From Lachnospiraceae bacterium (GTDB taxonomy: Bacteria > Bacillota > Clostridia > Lachnospirales > Lachnospiraceae), in the NCBI GenBank assembly GCA_900759665.1, contig CAAEWE010000005.1:1-37404 (forward strand): DNA of 37,404 bases, written 5' to 3'. Under the pieces are notes generated by a model. The model saw nothing but the letters and a program-made list of their open reading frames with translations, had not been told where the DNA came from and did no database searches. Position numbers and translations under genes: made by a program. Below, piece by piece: positions 1 to 9,168 of this stretch (position 1 is its first letter; the number at the start of each line of letters is the position of its first letter).

Positions 1-710
1 ATTTGTCCATTGCTGTTATTATAACCAACAAGTCCTCCCCGGTTTGCAGTACTGTTTATACTTCCTGATGCGGTACAGGACTGAATGGTTCCATCGTTGT
101 AACCACACAGAATTCCTGCATATGATTTTCCATCAATCAGGCTTCCCTTTACAGTTAAATTTTTAATAATTCCGGTACTATATCCAAATAAACCACCTAC
201 ATAATCATTCCCCGATGTTTTGATTCCAGAAATCGTATGGCCATTTCCATCAAATTCTCCCGCAAAACAATAATCATACGAGCTGCCAATCCCAATCCAA
301 TTTGATGTAGTCAAACTAATATCTTCCGTTAATATATAACTTCCTGTAATAATCTCGCTCTTTCCCTGTTCTACCAAGGCCAGCAGATCACTTTCTGATG
401 AAATTTCTATTACAGAATCGTCGTCACTGCTCAAATCACTATAAACTGCCACTGGCCCATTGACATCTTGTGATTCTTTACTGCTTTCATTATTTACTAA
501 TGTGTCTTTCCCATCATTAGTATCTTTTTCACCACTCGTAACATCGGCTGTTGAAACATTCGCCGAAGGTGTATTCTTACTTGCAGTAACCTCTTGCTCT
601 GTCACAGCCGTCCCGGTCACTGCTTTACTTGCATGTACATACATGCTACTATCTACTGACGATAACACCATTGCAATAGATAGTATGACAGAATAAATTT
701 TTTTCTTCAT
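1..710 (-). CDS. Secreted GLUG-repeat surface protein (partial, C-terminus off the window)
   Basis: The reading frame is open from the left edge to an ATG at 708-710, so only about the first 236 residues are present. The start is preceded by GGGAGG nine bases upstream. Residues 1 to about 26 form a signal peptide (basic MKKK, then a hydrophobic stretch). A Ser/Thr/Asp-rich linker covers about 27-105. After that come short glycine-rich beta repeats with the pattern GGLFGY, AGILCGYN and GGLVGYN, which is the GLUG motif of bacterial surface proteins and M26-type IgA peptidases. The visible part has no catalytic motif, so whether it is an adhesin or the N-terminus of a peptidase cannot be decided here. 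A promoter at 764-792 fits it. Secretion is well supported; function is inferred from repeat type only. Confidence 0.8.
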   Translation of the reverse strand, partial: MKKKIYSVILSIAMVLSSVDSSMYVHASKAVTGTAVTEQEVTASKNTPSANVSTADVTSGEKDTNDGKDTLVNNESSKESQDVNGPVAVYSDLSSDDDSVIEISSESDLLALVEQGKSEIITGSYILTEDISLTTSNWIGIGSSYDYCFAGEFDGNGHTISGIKTSGNDYVGGLFGYSTGIIKNLTVKGSLIDGKSYAGILCGYNDGTIQSCTASGSINSTANRGGLVGYNNSNGQ

Positions 711-763
711 TTAAGAAATCCTCCCATCTTGTATTTTCCCTTGAGACTACATTTTACAATAAA

Positions 764-792
764 AGTATACTATTTTTTCTTTGTATCTTCAA
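764..792 (-). promoter_or_regulatory. Sigma-A-type promoter for the GLUG protein
   Basis: On the minus strand a TTGAAG -35 box (787-792) and a TATACT -10 box (764-769) are separated by exactly 17 bases. They lie about 55 bases upstream of the start codon at 710. Confidence 0.6.
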
Positions 793-835
793 TAAAAAAT
801 ATATCATTACCTGCAATCAAATATATAATTTATGT

Positions 836-889
836 AAATAAGAATAGGAGTTATGCACTGAATTCAGTGCATAACTCCTATTCTTATTT
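836..889. terminator. 54-bp perfect palindrome, probable terminator of the lectin gene
   Basis: The 54 bases read identically on both strands, centred on GAATTC at 860-865, so the arms are 27 bp with no mismatch. It begins about 20 bases beyond the stop codon of the large lectin-like gene (910) and is flanked by A/T-rich tracts on both sides. A bidirectional intrinsic terminator is the simplest reading. The only convergent gene would lie outside this interval, since both neighbours are on the minus strand. It also insulates the GLUG gene from read-through. Confidence 0.7.
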
Positions 890-909
890 TTATAAGTTTT
901 TATTTATTT

Positions 910-3900
910 TTATTTGTAAGCAGTTACATACAGATACAGAAGGTATGTCTTGTCATTCTGCTTTACCTTAACACGCATCAGGGATTTTCCCTTCTTCTTT
1001 GCTGTATAGCGCCCCTTCTTATTCAACGGCAATGCCTTCTTGTTGTATGATAAATACTTCACCTTTGCATTCTTTTCCAGGCCATAGATCTTGATCCTGG
1101 TAGACTTCTTCACCTGTCTCTTCTTGGCGATCAGAATAGTTGGGGTCTTAATACGGTTGGATTTGAATTTCTTCAGTTCCTTTGCGTTCTTAAACTTCTT
1201 GCGCACATCAACATTGATCACCAGACGGTTACTGTACTTGCCCTTTACTGCTGTAATTGTCAGGGTTGCCTTACCCTTTTTCTTTGCCTTGATCACACCC
1301 TTTTTATTTACAACAGCAACCTTCTTATTGGTCGAAGTTACAATGATCGTTGCACCCTTGCACTTCATAAGCTTCAGTTTGGATTTGGTTCCTTTTTTCA
1401 TCACTTTATGAAGCTTGAAACCAGGAATCTTATATGCATTTGCCATTTCCAGAAGCTGAGGATATGTATACGGACAGCCACCGTCCTTGAGACGCTGGTT
1501 TACAGCCGCCTGCTCCTCTGCCGACATTTTATTCCACTCCGGCTCACCGGAAGTGATAATATCCTTTGTGAGTTCATCCACCTTGTTGATCATGTTGCCG
1601 GACGGATCCTTGCCATGCTCATTGACAAATTTATCAACTCTGCTCTCCTGCTCCGGAGTAAGAGAAGATCCTGCCTGTGCCGGTGCCGTCGGTACTGTGG
1701 CATCTGCCATGACCGGTGTTGCAGTCGGAGCCGCCGGTGTTGATGTTGCAGTGGCGGTTGGATCCTTTGTGCCATCTGCTTCCGGACTAAGCGGCTTCGC
1801 AGAAGAAACAATATCCTCTGATCCACCCTGGATCTGGCTCGGTGTTAATCCCTTGAAGATTTCATCGTCCAGCGTCTTGCCATTCGGAATAGCTACTACT
1901 TTGTATGTTCCGTCTGCCGGCAGATTGGAGAATGTCACACGGCCTTCGTTGCCTTTTGTGAGGTAACTGTTTTTGGCATCTTTGTCATAAACATACTCCC
2001 CTTTTGCTTCATCATATTTTACCGTCAGATCGTAGTATTTTCCATCCTGCTTTTTCAGAATCGCATACTGGTAATTTACATCTGCCGGATTCACTTCAAT
2101 GGAGACAGTGTCATCTTCATTGTCTGTCGATGTATTCTTGTCATCATAATCCTTAACCGTTACATCCTTGATCTCCGGGCCGACAACAACTACATCCAGA
2201 GAAGTCTCCTTTCTGGCATAAATAATATACTCTTTGTCCTTGTCTACCGTAAATGTAAGCTTACCGCCCGGCTCTGTCATATAATACCCCGGAAGCTCAT
2301 CTGTATAGATACTTGGTGAAATCGGCATACCCTTGGCATCAATGGTTGGAACATCCAATAATGGTTTTCCTTCTTTATCACTGGCATCCACAATCGCATA
2401 AACGGTATCCTTCATTGTCGGAGAAACCACAATGTTTCTATGACCATCTCCATCATCCTCAATCTTCACATCAGCATCTGTTCTGGTGGTGTCATATCCA
2501 TCGGATATCTTGCTTCCTTTGTATTTGCCGTTTCCGGTGACCTCTACTACCAGTTCTTTATCAACCTCATCCGATGTCAGAACATAACTCTTATCCGTCG
2601 CATCCTGTATCGGAGTCATCTTTCCATCGGAATCTTTTATGTACCACTGATAAGTCAGCGAATCCTTTGACCCCTCCGGCTCAATCCCATCAACATCTGC
2701 CGTAAGGATCGTTCCCTCACGTTTTACTTCATAGGACTTACCTGTTTCCAGATCTTTTCCTTTTGTTTCATTGATGATTTTTGGCGTTCCGGTGATAGAT
2801 GTTTTAGTCTGTGTCGACTCGTACGGGTTGGAATTTCTGGTTCCATTGTATCCGGCATCTCTGTTTCCTGTCACGGATACCACCAGCTTTTTATCCAACT
2901 CGCTCTCCGTAAGCTTTATAGTTTTGTCGTTCGCACCGTCAATCGGAGTCAGGCTTCCATCCGTTTCTTTGATATACCACTGGTATATCAGACTATCTCT
3001 TGCTTCCTTTGGTCCGATCCGGTCTACATCGGCAGTCAGGATCGTTCCGATTTTATTGATCGGAGTACCATCTGTGTCCGTTGTATTACTCTCGATGATC
3101 GGCTTTCCGGTAATATCCCTGACCACAGGCTCATCACTGGCAGACGGCGTACTTGTAACAACCGGTGCAGCCGGAATTTCAAATAATGTTGAAACAGATG
3201 TACCTGTATATTTTTCCGATTCGTCCCTGGCTGTTACCTTAAGCTGAATCTTTTTGCCCATATCCTCCGGACGAATAACATATGTCATCTCGTCCTTTCC
3301 GGCTTTCGTTGCTGTACCATCTTCATCAACAACATACCACTGATAGTGAAGCTCACTGCCAATCTCATCATCTGCCGGAATCACCAGTTCATCCAGCTTC
3401 GCTTTCAGAACAGTACCACTTTCCAGTTTATCCTTGCTGTTTTTCTTCTCGATAGATATGGTCTGTATCTCTATTTTCGTGTGGGTTGCATCAAACGGCT
3501 TGGACGCAAGTACGCTGTCCTCATAATCATCCTTTCCTACAACTTCCACTTTAATATTATGATCAATCGTATCTTTAGTCAGGTTGAAGATATCTTTGCC
3601 GGCAGCTCCCGGTATTTCTTCCCATACCTTCGTGTTCTTATTTTCCTTGTACCATACATATGTAATATGAGACAGTGCATCCTTTGGCCCCACATCTGAA
3701 GTATCTGCTTTCAGGCGGGTTCCTTCCTCGATATCACCCTCATCAACCTGCTTGATCACAGGCGTACCTGTTAATTTCTTTTTGGGTGCCTCAGACGGTT
3801 TCGGGCTGTCCGTTACTTCTGTACCGGCAGTCGGTTTAGCACTTGGCACGGCACTGGCATCCGGATCTGCGGTAGCATTTGGATCTATAGTCCCCTCCGG

Positions 3901-5274
3901 TGTCGCACTGGCATTCGGATCCTTTGTAGGTGCCGGGGTCGGAGTAGCGTCCGGATTTACAATACCCGGCTCATTTTTCTTCTCCGTAACAATGATCTCG
4001 TCTCCAAGATTTTTCTTTAAGGTGTCATCATCGCCATCCATACCACCAAACTCAATAAAATAGCCTGCCAGCGGCTGGTTCAGAGACCAATCGTTCCAAC
4101 GACCGTAATCATACTGTCCGTAATAACCAAAGCCTTCCTCACCGGTTCCGTTTTTAATACCGCCATTCGGCTCGTCATTATGCTCTGTATCTGTCCATTT
4201 ACCCCAGTTTTCAAAATATCCGTCAAATGCTTTAAAGCCGCCATCATTATGCTCGCCCCATAAAGTTCCACATGCGGCTGTCTGCTGGCCGAATTCCGTG
4301 CCTGCCTCAGGACCGGTTGCCCAGCGCCAGATAAAATTCGGATCATTCTGGGATGTCATCTCTGGTAATGTAGTGGTCGTCGCATCACTTGTCACAAAAT
4401 CCATATCGGCTCTTGTACAGCCGATCCATCCCTTTTTGGATTTCTTATTGTCAGCGGAATCGTTCAACGGAAATGTTGAATACAGGAAACGATCCTCTCC
4501 ACGGGAAGTAAGCGTTGCCAGATACCCCTTAATTCCTTTGAAATCTGATTTCTGTGAATCAAGATATGCATCCTTCCAGTTTCCGGATGCCCACCAGATT
4601 CCCTGACTCGGATTTGCAAAATCTACATAACCATAAAAATGACCATTATAATAATGCAGCTCGATTTCTCTGCCATTTACGTCTGCTTTTAAGTCAGAGT
4701 TTCCCAGTGTGGTCGCAGTAATCGTAACTGTCTGGTTTCCTGTCTTGCTGGTTGTGAAACGAAGATTTGCCAGATACTTTTCCACCTCTGCCGCTTCTGC
4801 ACCCGGTGAAATGGAACCACTGGCATATGCACCATCAAAATCAAAAGAAACTGCTTCATATCTGGAGGTACTATCCTTTGACAGATTCTCAACAGTACTT
4901 CCGGCACTCATACCACTGTTGCCCTCGTTGTCTTCCCGCTCCTGAATACTCTCTGTTGTCAGAATACCTTTACCGGTTACTTTCGTACCACGAATATCTT
5001 CAATCGTCGTATCGGTTACTTTAATGTATCCACTATCTACTGTGACAGTCATATTGTGAATTCTCTTTGTTGCATCCGGTATCGTTACCTTTACATCCGG
5101 ATATGTATAATATCCTGATGAAGAAACTTTTGCATCTCCAAAGTTAATGGTTGCATCCCCTGTTACTGCCTTTGCTTTCTGTGGTACAATACTTCCACCA
5201 CCAAATAAGCTCAGCACCATGGATAATGCCAGTAACCAGGATAAGCTTTTTTTACCTGTTTTACCACGGTTCAT
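910..5274 (-). CDS. Giant secreted protein with C-type-lectin-like domain, Ig-like modules and lysine-rich Big2 tail
   Basis: 1454 residues from the ATG at 5272-5274, which has AGGAGGG nine bases upstream; a possible start 14 codons further up has no such site. Signal peptide 1-36 ends in AKA. Residues about 37-205 are a beta-rich N-terminal region. Residues about 207-412 resemble a C-type-lectin fold: a Tyr-Leu-Ala-Thr-Leu-Thr segment, GWIG, FIWRWATG, WNDW and a closing YFIEFGG. A Thr/Pro/Ala linker (about 440-500) leads to at least four Ig-like modules, each with a YQWY- or YVWY-type Trp. A second Thr/Pro linker lies near 1185-1235. The C-terminus (about 1310-1454) is very lysine-rich and Big2-like. 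There is no LPXTG motif. Likely role is surface adhesion or glycan binding. The gene is downstream of ctpA in the same direction, with a 103-bp gap. Confidence 0.85.
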   Translation of the reverse strand: MNRGKTGKKSLSWLLALSMVLSLFGGGSIVPQKAKAVTGDATINFGDAKVSSSGYYTYPDVKVTIPDATKRIHNMTVTVDSGYIKVTDTTIEDIRGTKVTGKGILTTESIQEREDNEGNSGMSAGSTVENLSKDSTSRYEAVSFDFDGAYASGSISPGAEAAEVEKYLANLRFTTSKTGNQTVTITATTLGNSDLKADVNGREIELHYYNGHFYGYVDFANPSQGIWWASGNWKDAYLDSQKSDFKGIKGYLATLTSRGEDRFLYSTFPLNDSADNKKSKKGWIGCTRADMDFVTSDATTTTLPEMTSQNDPNFIWRWATGPEAGTEFGQQTAACGTLWGEHNDGGFKAFDGYFENWGKWTDTEHNDEPNGGIKNGTGEEGFGYYGQYDYGRWNDWSLNQPLAGYFIEFGGMDGDDDTLKKNLGDEIIVTEKKNEPGIVNPDATPTPAPTKDPNASATPEGTIDPNATADPDASAVPSAKPTAGTEVTDSPKPSEAPKKKLTGTPVIKQVDEGDIEEGTRLKADTSDVGPKDALSHITYVWYKENKNTKVWEEIPGAAGKDIFNLTKDTIDHNIKVEVVGKDDYEDSVLASKPFDATHTKIEIQTISIEKKNSKDKLESGTVLKAKLDELVIPADDEIGSELHYQWYVVDEDGTATKAGKDEMTYVIRPEDMGKKIQLKVTARDESEKYTGTSVSTLFEIPAAPVVTSTPSASDEPVVRDITGKPIIESNTTDTDGTPINKIGTILTADVDRIGPKEARDSLIYQWYIKETDGSLTPIDGANDKTIKLTESELDKKLVVSVTGNRDAGYNGTRNSNPYESTQTKTSITGTPKIINETKGKDLETGKSYEVKREGTILTADVDGIEPEGSKDSLTYQWYIKDSDGKMTPIQDATDKSYVLTSDEVDKELVVEVTGNGKYKGSKISDGYDTTRTDADVKIEDDGDGHRNIVVSPTMKDTVYAIVDASDKEGKPLLDVPTIDAKGMPISPSIYTDELPGYYMTEPGGKLTFTVDKDKEYIIYARKETSLDVVVVGPEIKDVTVKDYDDKNTSTDNEDDTVSIEVNPADVNYQYAILKKQDGKYYDLTVKYDEAKGEYVYDKDAKNSYLTKGNEGRVTFSNLPADGTYKVVAIPNGKTLDDEIFKGLTPSQIQGGSEDIVSSAKPLSPEADGTKDPTATATSTPAAPTATPVMADATVPTAPAQAGSSLTPEQESRVDKFVNEHGKDPSGNMINKVDELTKDIITSGEPEWNKMSAEEQAAVNQRLKDGGCPYTYPQLLEMANAYKIPGFKLHKVMKKGTKSKLKLMKCKGATIIVTSTNKKVAVVNKKGVIKAKKKGKATLTITAVKGKYSNRLVINVDVRKKFKNAKELKKFKSNRIKTPTILIAKKRQVKKSTRIKIYGLEKNAKVKYLSYNKKALPLNKKGRYTAKKKGKSLMRVKVKQNDKTYLLYLYVTAYK

Positions 5275-5377
5275 AGTATCATCCCTCCTAAAATTTATGT
5301 AATATATATCGGACAAATTTACCTTTTTCTTAATATACTTCCTTGTTTTCCGCTTTATCCGATATACCCCTATCTTA

Positions 5378-6598
5378 TCACCTGCTTTTTAAATAATCAA
5401 CCGCCTTTTCCAGCTGATTATCTATCACGAGACCGCTTTTTTCCTCTGTAAACGTCTGGCCATTCAGTTCCACGGAAACATCCGGTTTTAAGCCTGTTCC
5501 GTGGATATTTCTCCCCTTAGGAGTGTAATACTTCGAAGTGGTCAGCTTCAGTGCAGTTCCGTCCGGCAGATCAAATACCGTCTGTACGATCCCTTTACCG
5601 AAAGTTGTAGTCCCTATAAGAACCGCCTTTCCATAATCCTGCATTGCTCCGGAAAAGACTTCCGATGCACTGGCAGAGTTTTCATTTACGAGAATGACGA
5701 CCGGCTTATCAAACGATTCCTTCCCGTCCGAACGGTACACTTCTTTCTTTCCTTCCTTATCCTTGGTGTAAACTACGACCCCTTCCGGAAGCAGCCGGTT
5801 CAGCATATCGACGGCAGTACTCAAAAGCCCTCCGCCATTATTCCGCAGATCGATGATCAGCGATTCTTCTCCTTTCTTCTCCAGTTTATCCAGAGCCTCC
5901 CTGAACTGCTGCTTTGTCACTTCTTCAAAGGAGCTGACCGCAATATAACCAATCTTTCCATCCAGCATTCTCGATGCCACAGTCTGTGAATGGATCTCTT
6001 CTCTGGTAAGATGAAAAGTTTTGGGATGATTATCCCGGATTACTGTTAATTCCACCTTTGTACCGGCTTTTCCTTTCATTTTACTGACAACTGCCGTCAG
6101 ATCCATCCCCTCAATGGAAGCTCCATCGACCTGGCTGATAATATCCCCGGATTTTAAGCCTGCTTTTTCAGCCGGGCTGCCCTTAATCGGTTGTACTACA
6201 CTGATAGAACCATCTGTGGCACTCTGGCTCACATAAGCTCCGATCCCGCAATAATTTCCCGAGGTCTTCTCTTTCATGTCCCGGTATTCAGGCTCATTAT
6301 AATAGGCTGCATAAGTGTCTCCCAGACCATCTACCATGCCCTTACAGACCGCATCCTGCATTTTACTCTGATCGATATCATCCAGAAAATATTTATCAAC
6401 ATATGCCTGGATCTGCTGCATTTTCCCTTTGAGTTCTTTATTCATAATACATCCGGACTGTGCCTGTATGGCCATTCCCAGATCCAGTTTTCCCGATGCG
6501 GTCAATATAATGCATACTGCCAGCAGACATGCCAGAACGCTTAACCCCCCTGTGAGAAATCCCTGCCAAAACTTCCTGTCTTTCACCGTTATCACCAT
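5378..6598 (-). CDS. ctpA: S41-family carboxy-terminal processing protease (CtpA-like)
   Basis: A membrane-anchored serine protease of about 406 residues if translation begins at the ATG at 6596-6598. That start has only a weak site (GGAAAGG) very close by; a GTG directly after it and an ATG 13 codons upstream are alternatives. Residues about 10-35 are a membrane anchor. A PDZ domain follows (GIGAYV...GSPAEKAGLKSGDIISQVDG). The S41 catalytic region shows NSASASEVFSGAMQDY with the nucleophile Ser and GTTTFGKGIVQT with the general-base Lys. Family members trim C-termini of exported proteins or activate wall hydrolases. It is the last gene of the ftsE-ftsX-M23 cluster, although a MITE-like element and a terminator lie between it and the M23 gene. 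A role in processing the M23 partner is inference. Confidence 0.9.
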   Translation of the reverse strand: MVITVKDRKFWQGFLTGGLSVLACLLAVCIILTASGKLDLGMAIQAQSGCIMNKELKGKMQQIQAYVDKYFLDDIDQSKMQDAVCKGMVDGLGDTYAAYYNEPEYRDMKEKTSGNYCGIGAYVSQSATDGSISVVQPIKGSPAEKAGLKSGDIISQVDGASIEGMDLTAVVSKMKGKAGTKVELTVIRDNHPKTFHLTREEIHSQTVASRMLDGKIGYIAVSSFEEVTKQQFREALDKLEKKGEESLIIDLRNNGGGLLSTAVDMLNRLLPEGVVVYTKDKEGKKEVYRSDGKESFDKPVVILVNENSASASEVFSGAMQDYGKAVLIGTTTFGKGIVQTVFDLPDGTALKLTTSKYYTPKGRNIHGTGLKPDVSVELNGQTFTEEKSGLVIDNQLEKAVDYLKSR

Positions 6599-6660
6599 GC
6601 CTTTCCAAATTTCTGCGGCTTCACACCACAGACACATTTTATTTCTATATAATGATAAAA

Positions 6661-6689
6661 TACCTGCAGCATGATTCTCACTGCAGGTA
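6661..6689 (-). terminator. Intrinsic terminator, originally directly behind the M23 gene
   Basis: Stem TACCTGCAG (6661-6669) with CTGCAGGTA (6681-6689) and an 11-base loop. On the minus strand it is followed by TTTTATC. If the inserted element at 6695-6914 is removed, this hairpin lies about 10 bases after the M23 stop codon. Complementary A/T flanks make it potentially bidirectional. Confidence 0.7.
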
Positions 6690-6921
6690 TTTTACTCAAA
6701 CTTCCCACACCAAGAACTATAATATGCCCAGACTGTTTCGGATGTCCGGGGGATTGAATATGATTTTTGTCTTTTAAGGGTCTGAATACCCGGAGCTGTG
6801 TCTGGAAATTGCCTTCCGGGTGCATTCTTCTCAGAAGACAAAAATCATATTGAAAACCGTGCCACATCCGAAACAGTCTGGGCACAATTTATTTTCTGGT
6901 GTGGGAAGTTTGAGTATTTTA
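6688..6921. mobile_element. 220-bp palindromic MITE-like element with 7-bp target duplication
   Basis: The element spans 6695-6914 and is bounded by direct repeats TATTTTA at 6688-6694 and 6915-6921 (a 5-bp ATTTT duplication is an equally valid reading). Its two halves are long imperfect inverted repeats. The outer 18 bases are identical (CTCAAACTTCCCACACCA), followed by a shared block TGCCCAGACTGTTTCGGATG and another shared block ATATGATTTTTGTCTT. It has no coding capacity, so a transposase would have to act in trans. It sits between the M23 stop codon and that gene's terminator, exactly as expected of an insertion. No second copy is visible in the window. Confidence 0.7.
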
Positions 6922-6927
6922 TAAACC

Positions 6928-8223
6928 TTACGGCTGCTTTACATAATACATTGGATTTACATAATTACCTGATTTAAACATCGCAAAATGAAGATGCGGT
7001 CCTGTTGATATTCCGGTGGATCCGGATCTTGCGATCACCTGGCCTTTCTGTACCCGCTTTCCTACAGAGGTTTTTAACTGGGAACAGTGCATGTAATAAG
7101 AATAAATGCCGCCGCCATGATAAATCGCCACATAATTTCCTGCCGATGCGGAATATCTGGCAAGCACCACTTTTCCCTCCTTGCATGCCAATACATTTGT
7201 CCCTGTATTTACCGCTATATCCACACCCTTATGATAACTGCTGGCTCCGGCTGTCGGAGCTTTCCGGTAACCAAATGTGGATGTGATCCTCCCTGCCACC
7301 GGAAGCGGCCATGCGTATTCTCCTGTCGTCGGCATCACCTGTACACTCTCGCCCGCCTGCTCCTGCTGTGCAATATTGCTTCTGCCCTGCTGCAGAATGT
7401 CTTCGATCTCCTTTTCCTGTGCAGCGATCTGTGCGGCATAATCCGCAACATTCTGCTGATTTTCCTTCACAATCCCCTGATACACTTCAATCTGACGTGT
7501 TTTTTCATCGGAAAGCTGATCAAGCTTCTGCTTTTCATATTTAAGGGAATTTTTGGCGGCAGTAACCTGCTTTTTCTTTTCCTCTGCCCGTTGCTGTGCC
7601 ACCGTCACCTCATCCAGTACCTGCTGATATCTGGTCAGCAGCACCTTATCGTAATCCGTCACCTTCTGGACATATTCCTCCCGGCTCAAAAAATCTGCCA
7701 GACTGCGGGACTCCATCAGATAAACCAGATAATTACTATCAGAATTCTCGTACATATATTTGATATGTGCTTTCATTCCCTCGTACTGTTCCTGCTGTTT
7801 TTCCAGTGCTGTATTGTATTCTTCGTTGACTTCCTCGATCTCCTGCTGTACCTCTTTGATCTGTTTTTTGTTGGTATCGATCTTATCCAGCAGGTTTGTC
7901 ATCTGCAGGTCAAGTGTCCTTACGTATTTTGCCACATCCGATACGGAATCCTGAATACTGTCCAGTTTATTTTCTAACTGCTCCTGTTCTTTTTTCATCT
8001 CCTCCTGCTTCTGCTGTGCCGCATCCAACCGGCTCTGCGTACTGCCATCATAGGAGATAGAGCTGTCTGGCTCCGATGACGGTTTTTCACTCGCCTGAGG
8101 AGCCGCATAAACCCGGTTCATGGATTTCCATACGGAACTGTCCTCTTTGATAAATCCGGCGGCTCCCGCCAGAAAAGCTCCGGCAAACCATATACCCGCC
8201 ACAATCTTCCATCTGTGTCTCAT
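6928..8223 (-). CDS. M23 peptidoglycan endopeptidase with coiled-coil domain (PcsB/EnvC-like)
   Basis: 431 residues; the ATG has a GGAGTGG site about nine bases upstream. The N-terminus carries a signal sequence or membrane anchor (about 7-25). Residues about 60-290 form a long Gln/Glu/Lys-rich coiled coil. The C-terminal M23 (LytM) domain, about 305-428, keeps the zinc ligands in HKGVD and HLHF and the motif GPHLHFAMF, so it should be catalytically active. Coiled-coil plus LytM proteins next to ftsEX are the hydrolases or activators controlled by that complex during division (PcsB in streptococci, CwlO in Bacillus, EnvC in E. coli). Only 42 bp separate it from ftsX, so they are probably co-transcribed. 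Confidence 0.92.
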   Translation of the reverse strand: MRHRWKIVAGIWFAGAFLAGAAGFIKEDSSVWKSMNRVYAAPQASEKPSSEPDSSISYDGSTQSRLDAAQQKQEEMKKEQEQLENKLDSIQDSVSDVAKYVRTLDLQMTNLLDKIDTNKKQIKEVQQEIEEVNEEYNTALEKQQEQYEGMKAHIKYMYENSDSNYLVYLMESRSLADFLSREEYVQKVTDYDKVLLTRYQQVLDEVTVAQQRAEEKKKQVTAAKNSLKYEKQKLDQLSDEKTRQIEVYQGIVKENQQNVADYAAQIAAQEKEIEDILQQGRSNIAQQEQAGESVQVMPTTGEYAWPLPVAGRITSTFGYRKAPTAGASSYHKGVDIAVNTGTNVLACKEGKVVLARYSASAGNYVAIYHGGGIYSYYMHCSQLKTSVGKRVQKGQVIARSGSTGISTGPHLHFAMFKSGNYVNPMYYVKQP

Positions 8224-8265
8224 CTCTGTTCCACTCCAATCTGTTGTCTCTTCTGCGTCCCCTGT

Positions 8266-9168
8266 CTATACATGTAAATGCTTTCGAACAGACATTGTAC
8301 TTCCCAGAACACCTATCCCGACGCCGATTCCTATACACAATGGAACAAGCACACCAAACACTTCTCCTGTTCCTACAAAGGCAAGCCAGCCGGAAAGTGT
8401 GGAAAAATGTTCCATAATAAAGGATACCACTCTCTCATAAAGTATCCTGGTGATCGCCAGCGGGATTGCCGCTCCGACCAGTCCCATAACGATTCCCTCT
8501 ACAATAAACGGCAGTCTGACAAAAAGATCTGTCGCCCCGATCAGCTTCATAATGGCAATTTCATCCTTACGGACATTGATTCCCATATCTACGGCAGAAT
8601 AGATCAGGAATATGGATACCATGATCAACAGCACAATAATGGATATGGATACGTAACCGATCAACATGTTAAAGCTGCCAAACCCTGTTGCCGCATCCTG
8701 GGCACTGTTGACCTTCCGGACCCCGCTCAGTCCCTCGATATAAGAAACTATTTCCGACTGCTTCGTGACATCCTTCAGATAAACCTCATAGGATGCCGAA
8801 TGCTCCAGAGGATTATCGTTTCCGAACACGGTGAGCATTTCCTGCTGATCCTGAAGCACCTCTGATTTAAAGCGGTTCCATGCCTCATCCGCAGAGACGT
8901 AATCCACCTTTTCGACTTCTTTCCGTCCCTTGATCTGCTCACCGATACTGCTGATCTGTGCCTGTGTCGCATCTTCGTCAAAAAACACAATGATACCAAC
9001 AGTGCTTTCCGCATTATATACCATATGCTGGAAATTCGTAAATAATGAATAAAAGACTCCGAGCAAAAACAGGCAGGCAGTAATGGTTCCGATCGCCGCC
9101 AGCGAAAAGATCTTATTTTGTATTATACTTTTTACGCCCTGTTTCAGGCCATACCACAATGTACTCAC
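8266..9168 (-). CDS. ftsX: Cell division permease FtsX
   Basis: 300 residues, starting with GTG at 9166-9168 that overlaps the ftsE stop codon by four bases (GTGA), so translation is coupled. Topology is that of FtsX: TM1 near 22-44, a large extracellular loop of about 120 residues (the segment that contacts the hydrolase in other species), then three TM segments near 170-200, 220-245 and 265-290. The cytoplasmic motif DEIAIMKLIGAT precedes TM3. FtsX transmits FtsE ATP hydrolysis across the membrane to a peptidoglycan hydrolase; the M23 gene immediately downstream is the obvious partner. Confidence 0.95.
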   Translation of the reverse strand: MSTLWYGLKQGVKSIIQNKIFSLAAIGTITACLFLLGVFYSLFTNFQHMVYNAESTVGIIVFFDEDATQAQISSIGEQIKGRKEVEKVDYVSADEAWNRFKSEVLQDQQEMLTVFGNDNPLEHSASYEVYLKDVTKQSEIVSYIEGLSGVRKVNSAQDAATGFGSFNMLIGYVSISIIVLLIMVSIFLIYSAVDMGINVRKDEIAIMKLIGATDLFVRLPFIVEGIVMGLVGAAIPLAITRILYERVVSFIMEHFSTLSGWLAFVGTGEVFGVLVPLCIGIGVGIGVLGSTMSVRKHLHV

